The notes under the pieces: model-generated
What the model saw: only the letters and a program-made list of their open reading frames with translations
The model's database searches: none
Told to the model about the DNA's origin: nothing
Program-made: the position numbers and the translations under genes
DNA from: a bacterium
GTDB taxonomy: Bacteria; SM23-31; JAUVVT01
Direction of reading: 5' to 3'
Assembly: GCA_030604505.1 (NCBI GenBank)
Contig: JAUVVT010000056.1
Coordinates: 1-8,125 of the forward strand
Length of the DNA: 8,125 bases
In this document: piece after piece, positions 1 through 5,534 of the stretch
Layout of the letters: each line of letters starts with the position of its first letter
Numbering within the stretch: position 1 is the stretch's first letter

Positions 1-90
1 GGTTCACACTGGATGATAGTATATGATGATTATTTAAAAGAAATGGAATACGCAGTAAATAAAATCGGATTGGACTGGGTGAATATTTAA
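1..90 (+). CDS. C-terminal end of an unidentified protein (5' partial)
   Basis: Frame 1 is open from the first base to a TAA at 88-90 and gives the last 29 residues of a protein, ending in GLDWVNI. The piece is rich in aromatic and charged residues (W, three Y, several D/E/K) and has no signal, repeat or membrane segment. It is too short to assign to a family. That it is a real gene end is inferred from protein-like composition and from the very AT-rich, stop-filled spacer that begins directly after the stop codon. A chance open frame of 29 codons cannot be excluded. Confidence 0.5.
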   Translation, partial: GSHWMIVYDDYLKEMEYAVNKIGLDWVNI

Positions 91-317
91 AATAGGTGAT
101 AAGGTGAAAACATATTGAAAAATTTTAAGAATATTGTATCTTATTATTATATACTTCTGTATATGTTGGAAAAGATATGAAATATCAATTTTTTATTTTA
201 TTTTCTTGCATATAAAAAATAATAGTTTAAATTTTTAACAAAACCTTTGCAAAAATCAAATATATCGCTATGAATTACACGAATAAGAATTGAATTCTTA
301 AATTTAAGGAAATACAA
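91..317. other. AT-rich intergenic spacer
   Basis: This 227-bp spacer is very AT-rich and has no credible open frame. It contains a weak stem-loop, ATATAC-TTCT-GTATAT (149-164), without a following T-run, and T-rich tracts around 190-205. Neither is convincing as a terminator for the preceding gene. The end of the spacer carries the possible promoter and the ribosome binding site of the radical SAM gene. Confidence 0.6.
247..274 (+). promoter_or_regulatory. Possible sigma-70-type promoter for the radical SAM gene
   Basis: TTGCAA (247-252) is followed after 16 bases by TATGAA (269-274), a plausible -35/-10 pair lying 43 bp before the start codon at 318. In sequence this AT-rich such matches arise by chance, so it is only a candidate. 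No TAnnTTTG box of the Bacteroidetes type was seen at a fitting position. Confidence 0.2.
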
Positions 318-1316
318 ATGAAGAGAGAGTTGCTGAATAAATATATGAGTGTTGCCGGCCGGGCTTTATATAATTACGTAACCCAAAAACCTCTTGTGAT
401 TTCATTTGAAGTTACACATTCCTGTACTTGTGATTGTCTGCACTGTGACAGAGGGGGAGAGATAGAAGAAAATAGTATACTAAAACCGGAGGATTATACA
501 GCCTTGGTTTCCTCTATACGTCCCCCTGTGGTTCAGGTATCCGGCGGAGAACCACTCCTTCGAAAAGATATTGTGGATATAGTTAAAGCAATTAAAAAAC
601 CTTATAAATATTTTCCTTTTGTGATTTTTGTAACAAACGGTTCGCTTTTAAACAGGGAAAAATATATTGAATTGAAAGAATCCGGTGTTGACAGATTTTC
701 TATATCGCTTGATTTTCCCAATGAAAAACACGATGAGTTTCGCAGATATCCAGGTTTATATTCACATCTGAATCAACTTGTTCCTCAACTTGCAGCTATC
801 GGTAATAATGACGTAGCTTTGAATTCGGCAATAACCAATGATAATTTGCCCTATCTGACTGAATTGAGAGATAAAGCACAAGAGTGGGGTGTGTGTATCT
901 CTTACAGTGCCTATGGAATTTTACGTACCGGAAATAAAGACCACTTTATTGATTCACAAGAAAACCTTGAATTGTTAAATAAAAAAATTCAAGAGCTAAT
1001 AAAGATTAAAAACGAAAAAGGGGGAATACTTAATTCTACATATAATTTGAATAAGACTTATGAATTTTTCAGAGATGGTTATATCCCTGATTGCAAGTCG
1101 GGTAAAAATTTTTTTTGTGTAAGACCAAATGGCAATTTGGTTCCCTGTTCAATGAAACCGCACAGTAAAGAGTTTTCAACTCAAGAAGAAATAGTGACAG
1201 AATTCACAAATCATAATAAGTGCGAGAAATGCTACGTATCCATCAGAGCATACAGCAGTAAACCGTTATATATATTGATAAAAGATTCTCTGTCATATGT
1301 AGTAAATTTTATATAG
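318..1316 (+). CDS. Radical SAM protein with C-terminal Twitch/SPASM-like Fe-S region
   Basis: This is a 332-residue cytoplasmic enzyme of the MoaA/NifB/PqqE-type radical SAM superfamily. The cluster motif CxxxCxxC is formed by C36, C40 and C43, with an extra C38 inside it. SGGEPL (75-80) is the usual SAM-contact segment after the first strand pair, and VTNGSLL (105-111) and SISLDFP (128-134) follow the normal TIM-barrel order. The C-terminal part carries C259, G272 and C277, fitting the CX9-15GX4C start of Twitch/SPASM domains, plus C267 and the pair C302/C305, so a second [4Fe-4S] cluster is likely. An AAGGA at 306-310 supports the ATG start. No peptide substrate or partner gene is adjacent, so the reaction is unknown. 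Peptide modification, cofactor synthesis or lipid modification are all possible. It lacks the features of an anaerobic sulfatase maturase. Confidence 0.88.
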   Translation: MKRELLNKYMSVAGRALYNYVTQKPLVISFEVTHSCTCDCLHCDRGGEIEENSILKPEDYTALVSSIRPPVVQVSGGEPLLRKDIVDIVKAIKKPYKYFPFVIFVTNGSLLNREKYIELKESGVDRFSISLDFPNEKHDEFRRYPGLYSHLNQLVPQLAAIGNNDVALNSAITNDNLPYLTELRDKAQEWGVCISYSAYGILRTGNKDHFIDSQENLELLNKKIQELIKIKNEKGGILNSTYNLNKTYEFFRDGYIPDCKSGKNFFCVRPNGNLVPCSMKPHSKEFSTQEEIVTEFTNHNKCEKCYVSIRAYSSKPLYILIKDSLSYVVNFI

Positions 1317-1338
1317 TTAATCCTATTATATTATTACA

Positions 1339-1404
1339 GTGAGTCACGAAACTTTCGCAAAGTTACTTTATAGTAACTTGGTGAGATTGTAATCCCTTAT
1401 TCAC
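1339..1404. repeat. Cluster of four consecutive or overlapping palindromes
   Basis: Reading along: GTGA-g-TCAC (1339-1347); AACTTT-CGC-AAAGTT (1350-1364); AAGTTACT-TTAT-AGTAACTT (1360-1379, eight perfect pairs, loop of four); and GTGA(1381-1384)-GATT-GT-AATC(1391-1394)-TCAC(1401-1404). The second and third share 1360-1364, so they cannot form together in one RNA. The third may help end the radical SAM transcript, although no T-run follows it. The pairings are seen directly; any function is inferred. Confidence 0.55.
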
Positions 1405-1512
1405 GTATTGTTCAATATTTGTGCCTTTACCAGCAGTGTTAAAAAGTTCATAAAAATTTCATAGAAAACTTTACAAATCAATACTTGTAGTCGGTATTGT
1501 CACCAATGCGAA

Positions 1513-1535
1513 GCACTCGTGCATAGTGGGGCACT
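1513..1535. repeat. Mutually exclusive short hairpins GCAC/GTGC/GCAC
   Basis: GCAC (1513-1516) can pair with GTGC (1519-1522) across a two-base loop. The same GTGC can instead pair with GCAC at 1531-1534, and AGTG (1525-1528) can pair with CACT (1532-1535). The alternatives exclude one another. The stems are only four bases, so chance is a serious possibility. The site lies 70-92 bp before the start codon at 1605, inside its likely leader. Confidence 0.3.
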
Positions 1536-1604
1536 GAAAGGAAATGTTTGCTTAGCGTTGGAAACAAGCCGCATACACAAAAAATATAAATCGAGGAGGT
1601 AGCC

Positions 1605-1862
1605 ATGAATGAGCAATTAATTGGAGTTATAAGTCACTACTGGAATAAAATTGAGGTTGCCGGAATAGATATAACCGACGGTGAACTTTGTGTGGGAGAT
1701 GAAATCCACATCAAAGGAGCACACGATGATTTCACGCAGAAGGTGGAATCAATGCAAGTTGAGAAACAAAGTGTTGAAAAAGCAAAAAAAGGCGATTCAA
1801 TCGGATTGAAGATTGTTCAGAGAGTACATGTAAATGATAAGGTTTACAAAGTTGTGCCATAA
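1605..1862 (+). CDS. Small translation elongation factor-like protein (EF-Tu domain 2 fold)
   Basis: This 85-residue protein resembles the stand-alone, conserved 'translation elongation factor-like' family, which corresponds to the beta-barrel domain 2 of translational GTPases without the GTPase domain. The recognisable pattern is IGVISHYWNKIEVAGIDI (6-23), then VGDEIHIKG (30-38), TQKVESMQVEKQSVEKAKKGDSIGLKI (44-70) and a closing VHVNDKVYKV (74-83). The VESMQ...V..A..GD.IGL core is the part of EF-Tu/IF2 domain 2 that forms the outer barrel strands. No nucleotide-binding motif is present, so it cannot be a GTPase itself. GAGGAGGT at 1593-1600, four bases before the ATG, is a near-perfect ribosome binding site and suggests strong translation. 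It stands alone in the window. Its role is not established: the family is widespread, sometimes near U32 peptidases, and an RNA or ribosome-related role is only a guess. Confidence 0.88.
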   Translation: MNEQLIGVISHYWNKIEVAGIDITDGELCVGDEIHIKGAHDDFTQKVESMQVEKQSVEKAKKGDSIGLKIVQRVHVNDKVYKVVP

Positions 1863-1863
1863 T

Positions 1864-1887
1864 TAATTGTCCGAAAACGTGCAATTA
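1864..1887 (+). repeat. Stem-loop just after the EF-Tu-like gene
   Basis: TAATTG (1864-1869) pairs with CAATTA (1882-1887), and within it CG-AAAA-CG (1872-1879) can close a small inner hairpin. It begins one base after the stop codon at 1860-1862. No T-run follows, so it is not a classic intrinsic terminator, but it may stabilise the transcript end together with the stronger hairpin at 1895-1918. Confidence 0.35.
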
Positions 1888-1953
1888 TAGATCTGTCTGG
1901 CTCGGAAGCGAGCCGGACTAATTATATAATGGATTCCCACTTGTGCGAAAACG
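1867..1953 (+). repeat. Imperfect 13-nt direct repeat TTGTSCGAAAACG flanking a hairpin
   Basis: TTGTCCGAAAACG (1867-1879) and TTGTGCGAAAACG (1941-1953) differ at one base and enclose the GC-rich hairpin at 1895-1918. The second copy contains the GTG proposed as start of the next gene. The arrangement could be a protein-binding pair, a duplication left by a small inserted element, or chance. Neither copy is attached to a transposase. Confidence 0.4.
1895..1918 (+). terminator. GC-rich hairpin, probable terminator of the EF-Tu-like gene
   Basis: GTCTGGCTCG (1895-1904), loop GAAG, CGAGCCGGAC (1909-1918) gives ten stacked pairs including one T·G wobble. AT-rich arms outside it (ATTATA at 1885-1890 and TAATTATATAAT at 1919-1930) could lengthen the stem imperfectly. 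It is the strongest GC-rich hairpin in this AT-rich half. The downstream run is TAATTATATAAT rather than pure T, so termination efficiency is uncertain, and it may instead be a repeat element. Confidence 0.5.
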
Positions 1954-2323
1954 ACATACGTTGAAAGGTTCTGAATTCACTGAAATAGTAAGAAAATCAG
2001 CACAACAATTCCGCAAAGAACTTATAATGAAATACAAACATTACCCAAAAGATAAAGCAAAAGCAGAGTTTCAGAAAGGACAAAGGCAGAAATATAAGGT
2101 TACTACAATAAACTGGACTTATGTGGGACAGGATAAGGGAAAGATTGATTATTCCAGAGTTCACAAAAACGAGTATATTTGGACACTCAGATATTTAAAA
2201 AAGTGGATTTATGAATGCTATTGCGATATATCCGAAGATATTATATCGATAGAACCGATAAGAAATGAAAAAAGTAATGATAAAAAAGATATTCATATAA
2301 TACTCGAACTTCCGGAAGATTAA
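1943..2323 (+). CDS. Uncharacterised lysine-rich protein, start uncertain
   Basis: From the GTG at 1943 this open frame encodes 126 residues; I do not recognise the family. The N-terminal half is strongly basic (RKRHTLKGSEF, then many K/R/Q up to about residue 55). It continues into a mixed segment with clustered aromatics, YIWTLRYLKKWIYECY (about 79-94), and ends in an alternating hydrophobic/acidic tail, DIHIILELPED. There is no signal peptide, membrane span or metal motif. No ribosome binding site precedes the GTG, which also sits inside a direct repeat. An in-frame TTG (codon 7) or ATG at 2027 (codon 29) are alternatives, also without strong sites. It may be a small nucleic-acid-associated protein, a fragment of a larger gene, or a young or decaying gene. 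It lies 62 bp before the beta-barrel gene on the same strand. Confidence 0.5.
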   Translation: MRKRHTLKGSEFTEIVRKSAQQFRKELIMKYKHYPKDKAKAEFQKGQRQKYKVTTINWTYVGQDKGKIDYSRVHKNEYIWTLRYLKKWIYECYCDISEDIISIEPIRNEKSNDKKDIHIILELPED

Positions 2324-2385
2324 AAGAAGATAATTTATAAATAGCAGCGGAGGATTATATTTTTGGTTTTTACTTTGGAGAAATA

Positions 2386-3198
2386 ATGAGGAGTAATTTC
2401 TGTATTGTATGTTTTGTTGCGATTATTTTGCTATTGTCAAACGATCAGATGTTATGCCAGGGTATGAAAGGTAAGTTTTGCATAAGCTTAAGCCGTGGAT
2501 TATCATCACCTATAGGAGATTTTGCTGCTGACGCCGAAGAGGGGGGAAGTTTTATCGAAAGCGGAGGAGGTGCAAAATCAGGTAATGCGTTTGCAGGAAG
2601 TTTGGAATATTTTTTAACAAATAATCTGATTATAGGGGGAAAAGTTGCATACCATCCATTCGATATGAAAACTGAAAATTTAGGAAAAGAATTTGAAGAT
2701 GCATTTAAAACGGCATTGGAAGTAGGGGGAATTTATATTTATAATATTAATATTAATAGTGATGGTTCAAATAAGATACCCTCTTATGGTCTATACCTTA
2801 AATATTTATTCTTCACAAATGCTAATGCCCGCCCATATTTGAAGTTTGGCAGTGGAGGTGGAAATTATAAATCATCTGTTGATGTTGTCGGTTTAATTAA
2901 AATGCTTGAAAGTGAAACTGAGTATTTTGATGGGGCTGCAAGAGTGAATGTAAAAGGAAAGTTCTATTTGGAAGGCGGCGGTGGGTGTTTATTCAAACTT
3001 ACTGATACAATTGGAATAGGGAGTGAAATTCTTTACTCAAGATTAATGACAAAAGACAGCAAGGCAGATATAGAGACCACTATGGAGATGTTTGCATCAA
3101 CACAAGAAATAAGAGAAGAAATAGTAAAGTTTAACTGCGACTATATTAGCGTATTTATAAGTCTTAATATTTTTTTTGGTGGTTCAAAATCTAAATAA
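2386..3198 (+). CDS. Exported outer-membrane beta-barrel protein (OmpW/opacity-like)
   Basis: The product has 270 residues. A Sec signal peptide is clear: basic start MRSN, hydrophobic core about 5-18, polar SNDQ, likely cleavage near residues 24-26. The mature part looks like a small porin-type barrel: short amphipathic strands separated by glycine-rich turns, for example FAGSLEYFLTNNLIIGGKVAYHPF (about 69-92), YGLYLKYLFF, ARPYLKFGSGGG, KFYLEGGGGCLFKLTDTIGIGSEILYSRL, and a last strand YISVFISLNIFFGG. This matches the OmpW/opacity-protein-like style common in Gram-negative bacteria, but the exact family is not certain. An acidic, glycine-rich stretch (DAEEGGSFIESGGGAKSG, about 49-66) is probably an extracellular loop. 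A GGAG at 2377-2380, five bases before the ATG, fixes the start. Role unknown; possibly a transport or structural barrel. Confidence 0.75.
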   Translation: MRSNFCIVCFVAIILLLSNDQMLCQGMKGKFCISLSRGLSSPIGDFAADAEEGGSFIESGGGAKSGNAFAGSLEYFLTNNLIIGGKVAYHPFDMKTENLGKEFEDAFKTALEVGGIYIYNININSDGSNKIPSYGLYLKYLFFTNANARPYLKFGSGGGNYKSSVDVVGLIKMLESETEYFDGAARVNVKGKFYLEGGGGCLFKLTDTIGIGSEILYSRLMTKDSKADIETTMEMFASTQEIREEIVKFNCDYISVFISLNIFFGGSKSK

Positions 3199-3309
3199 TG
3201 AGGATATTTAACACCGACAGTCAGAGAGATACATTTCATTTATCTATACACTCCTGAACAGATAGAATGGTAAAGTTAAAATAAGTCTTTATTTAATAAA
3301 AATGAAAAT

Positions 3310-5424
3310 ATGTATAGAAGAATTATAACAATTCTTTTTTTATTTGGAAGTTTATCACTGCATTCAACATCTGCAGGATTTAAATGGCAGAAAGCACTGC
3401 CTGAAAGTCAAGGGATGTCATCTGCAAAGCTTGATGCAATGAAGGATATTCTCGCAAAAAAAGGGACAAAATCATTTCTTGTCATCAGGCATGATAAGAT
3501 TGTCTATGAATGGTATGCATCCGGTCACGGTCCGAAAAAGCGTCATTACACAGCTTCACTTGCAAAGGCGCTTGTGGGTGGAACGTCTATTATGCTTGCA
3601 CTGAATGACGGTCTTATCTCCACGGATGACCTTGTTTGTAAATATATTCCTCAGTGGAAAGACCATCCGCAAAAATCAAAGATTACCATCAGACATCTTG
3701 CAACCCATTCATCCGGAATTGAAAATGCTGAGCAGGATGGAATGCCGCATATGAAAATCCCCGGATGGAAAGGGGATTTTTGGCGGAAAAAACCCGATCC
3801 TTTTACAGTTGCAAGAGACAAAGCTCCTGTGATCTTTACACCGGGCGCTAAATATGATTATAGTAATCCGGGAATGGGAATGCTCGCCTATGCGGTTACT
3901 GCGAGTCTGAAAAGTACTCCACAGTCGGATATATTGACTCTGCTGAAGGAGCGAATTATGAAACACATCGGAGTTGATGATAAAGAATGGTCTATCGGAT
4001 ACGGCAGAGGATACAAGGTTGACGATATGGTGCTTTATGCGAACTGGGGTGGTGGTAACTTCACAGCCCGGGCAGTTGCAAGCATTGGACGGCTTATGCT
4101 TCATAAAGGCAGTTGGGATGGGAAACAGCTTGTCAAACCTGAATGGATCAATGAGTGTGTTAAATATGCAGGAACACCAACACCGGATAGGAGCGAGGAT
4201 ACTCACTCACCGGGTTCGGGTTTGTGTTGGTGGACAAACTTTGATGGAGTCTGGGAAAATGTTCCACGGGATGCCTTTGCGGGAGCCGGTGCGGGACATC
4301 AGATTCTTTTAATAGTCCCCAGTCTCGATTTGATTATGGTTCGAAATGGTGCACAGATGGGAGATACAAAATGGGGTAATACTTTTTGGGAGTATGTTGA
4401 AGAATATCTTTTCGATAAATTAATGGATGCAGTTACTGATAGTGAACCGGTATATTATGATGGTGCGTTAATAAAGGGCGCGATACTTGCTCCCCAATCA
4501 AGTATAATAGTCAAAGCTGAGGGAAGTGATAACTGGCCTCTCACCTGGGCTGATGATGATAATATTTATACAACGTATGGCGATGGCTGGGGATTTGAAC
4601 CTAAAGTAGAAAAAAAGCTGAGTCTTGGATTTGCAAAAGTTATTGGAAATCCTTCTAATTTTTCAGGTGTCAATATTCGTTCATCCACCGGTGAACATAT
4701 AGGTGACGGGAAATCGGGTAAGAAGGCAAGCGGCATACTCATGGTGGATAATGTTCTTTATATGTGGGTGAGAAACGCAAATAATAACGGAGAACATTCT
4801 CAGCTTGCATGGTCTGAGGACCATTCATGCACATGGCAGTGGGCAGAATGGAAATTCGAGGAACTCGGATATTGCTGTTTTTTAAATTTCGGAAAAAATT
4901 ATTCTGATGCACGTGATAATTATGTTTATACATATTCTCCGAATACATCGCATGCTTACAACGAGACTGATGAGGTGGTTCTTGCGAGAGTTCCGGAGAG
5001 ACAAATAAAAAATAAAAATGCCTATGAATTTTTCAAAGGTATTTCTGAAAACGGCAACCCTAACTGGACTGCCGATATTTCTCAAAGGAAAGCTGTTTTT
5101 GCTTTAAAGGGAGGATGTAATCGGCTGGATGTTGTTTACAATTCTCCATTGAAACGCTATCTTATGACAATGAGAAGCAGAGCTGTGGTAGGTGGACTAA
5201 ACCAGTTCAGCATTTATGAGGCGCCCGAGCCGTGGGGACCGTGGTCGCAGGTTTACTACACCGATCCAATTTCGAAAACAAACGGCTGGCCCGGAGAAGT
5301 TCAACATTTTCCAAGTAAATGGATAAGTACAGATGGAAAAACTCTCTATATGGTATCAGCTGCATTTGATGCCTTCTCAGTTCAAAAAGTAATCCTTATT
5401 ATTAACAGCAAGATAACAAAATGA
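3310..5424 (+). CDS. Exported serine hydrolase (beta-lactamase fold) fused to a C-terminal beta-propeller-like domain
   Basis: This 704-residue protein starts with a Sec signal (MYRR, hydrophobic 5-17, cleavage near STSA|G at 22-23). Residues about 28-370 form a beta-lactamase/class C esterase-type domain. S83-L-A-K86 is the SxxK nucleophile motif, Y184-S-N186 the YxN motif, and GAGAGHQ (325-331) takes the place of the third KTG/HxG-type motif. RHLATHSSGI (128-137) is the usual LLTHTSGL segment. Residues about 385-700 are a separate domain of repeated beta-type segments with many W/Y/G and alternating hydrophobics, including one Asp-box-like SEDHSCTW (502-509). It resembles DUF4185- or sialidase-like propellers; exact family is unproven. 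The domains suggest an extracytoplasmic esterase or amidase with a carbohydrate-binding or -hydrolysing partner domain. No ribosome binding site is seen before the ATG, but the signal peptide supports this start. It converges on the sulfatase pair. Confidence 0.8.
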   Translation: MYRRIITILFLFGSLSLHSTSAGFKWQKALPESQGMSSAKLDAMKDILAKKGTKSFLVIRHDKIVYEWYASGHGPKKRHYTASLAKALVGGTSIMLALNDGLISTDDLVCKYIPQWKDHPQKSKITIRHLATHSSGIENAEQDGMPHMKIPGWKGDFWRKKPDPFTVARDKAPVIFTPGAKYDYSNPGMGMLAYAVTASLKSTPQSDILTLLKERIMKHIGVDDKEWSIGYGRGYKVDDMVLYANWGGGNFTARAVASIGRLMLHKGSWDGKQLVKPEWINECVKYAGTPTPDRSEDTHSPGSGLCWWTNFDGVWENVPRDAFAGAGAGHQILLIVPSLDLIMVRNGAQMGDTKWGNTFWEYVEEYLFDKLMDAVTDSEPVYYDGALIKGAILAPQSSIIVKAEGSDNWPLTWADDDNIYTTYGDGWGFEPKVEKKLSLGFAKVIGNPSNFSGVNIRSSTGEHIGDGKSGKKASGILMVDNVLYMWVRNANNNGEHSQLAWSEDHSCTWQWAEWKFEELGYCCFLNFGKNYSDARDNYVYTYSPNTSHAYNETDEVVLARVPERQIKNKNAYEFFKGISENGNPNWTADISQRKAVFALKGGCNRLDVVYNSPLKRYLMTMRSRAVVGGLNQFSIYEAPEPWGPWSQVYYTDPISKTNGWPGEVQHFPSKWISTDGKTLYMVSAAFDAFSVQKVILIINSKITK

Positions 5425-5475
5425 CAAATTGCAAATTGCGGAAATATCTTACGACGGCTTATAAATAAACATTTT

Positions 5476-5512
5476 AATATAAAGGCGAACTCAAGTGTTT
5501 GCCTTTTATATT
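5476..5512. terminator. Bidirectional intrinsic terminator between convergent genes
   Basis: AATATAAAGGCGAAC (5476-5490), loop TCAAGT, GTTTGCCTTTTATATT (5497-5512) gives a long stem with one bulged A and one G·T pair. The core is GGC/GCC with A-rich on the left and T-rich on the right, so it works as a hairpin plus U-tract on either strand. It lies between the stop of the hydrolase gene (5424) and the stop of the minus-strand sulfatase (5535), exactly where a shared terminator is expected. Confidence 0.88.
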
Positions 5513-5534
5513 ATATAATATGAAAGAAAGTAGT

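Larger units (their letters stand above)
1317..1604. other. Non-coding region rich in inverted repeats upstream of the EF-Tu-like gene
   Basis: No credible coding frame runs through these 288 bp. Two clusters of short inverted repeats stand out, at 1339-1404 and 1513-1535, separated by a plainer AT-rich part. A further short pairing, GTT-GGA-AAC inside GCTT...AAGC, lies near 1550-1568. The region is more GC-balanced towards its 3' end than the spacer at 91-317. It could be a long structured leader of the gene at 1605, a small RNA gene, or remains of a palindromic repeat element. I recognise no known riboswitch consensus in it. Confidence 0.5.

Noticed and set aside
149..164. ATATAC-TTCT-GTATAT hairpin as terminator of the first gene
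   Set aside because: Six A/T-rich pairs with no T-run after it, in a sequence where such pairings are common by chance.
318..1316. Radical SAM protein as the sulfatase maturase (anSME)
   Set aside because: It lacks the anSME-type N-terminal motif and the full set of seven SPASM cysteines, is shorter than typical, and is over 4 kb from the sulfatases with unrelated genes between.
2363..2386. Seven-codon leader frame (TTG start) overlapping the beta-barrel start as TAATG, with GGAGG at 2349-2353
   Set aside because: The arrangement looks like translational coupling, but the start is TTG, the peptide is only seven residues, and the beta-barrel gene has its own GGAG; chance is the simpler reading.
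3709..4206. 165-codon minus-strand open frame inside the serine hydrolase gene
   Set aside because: It lies antisense within a gene with clear SxxK/YxN motifs and a signal peptide; its translation has no family resemblance, signal or ribosome binding site.
3974..4312. 112-codon plus-strand frame overlapping the hydrolase
   Set aside because: An alternative frame of a well supported gene, with shadow-like composition (rich in M, G, R, Q) and no start signal.
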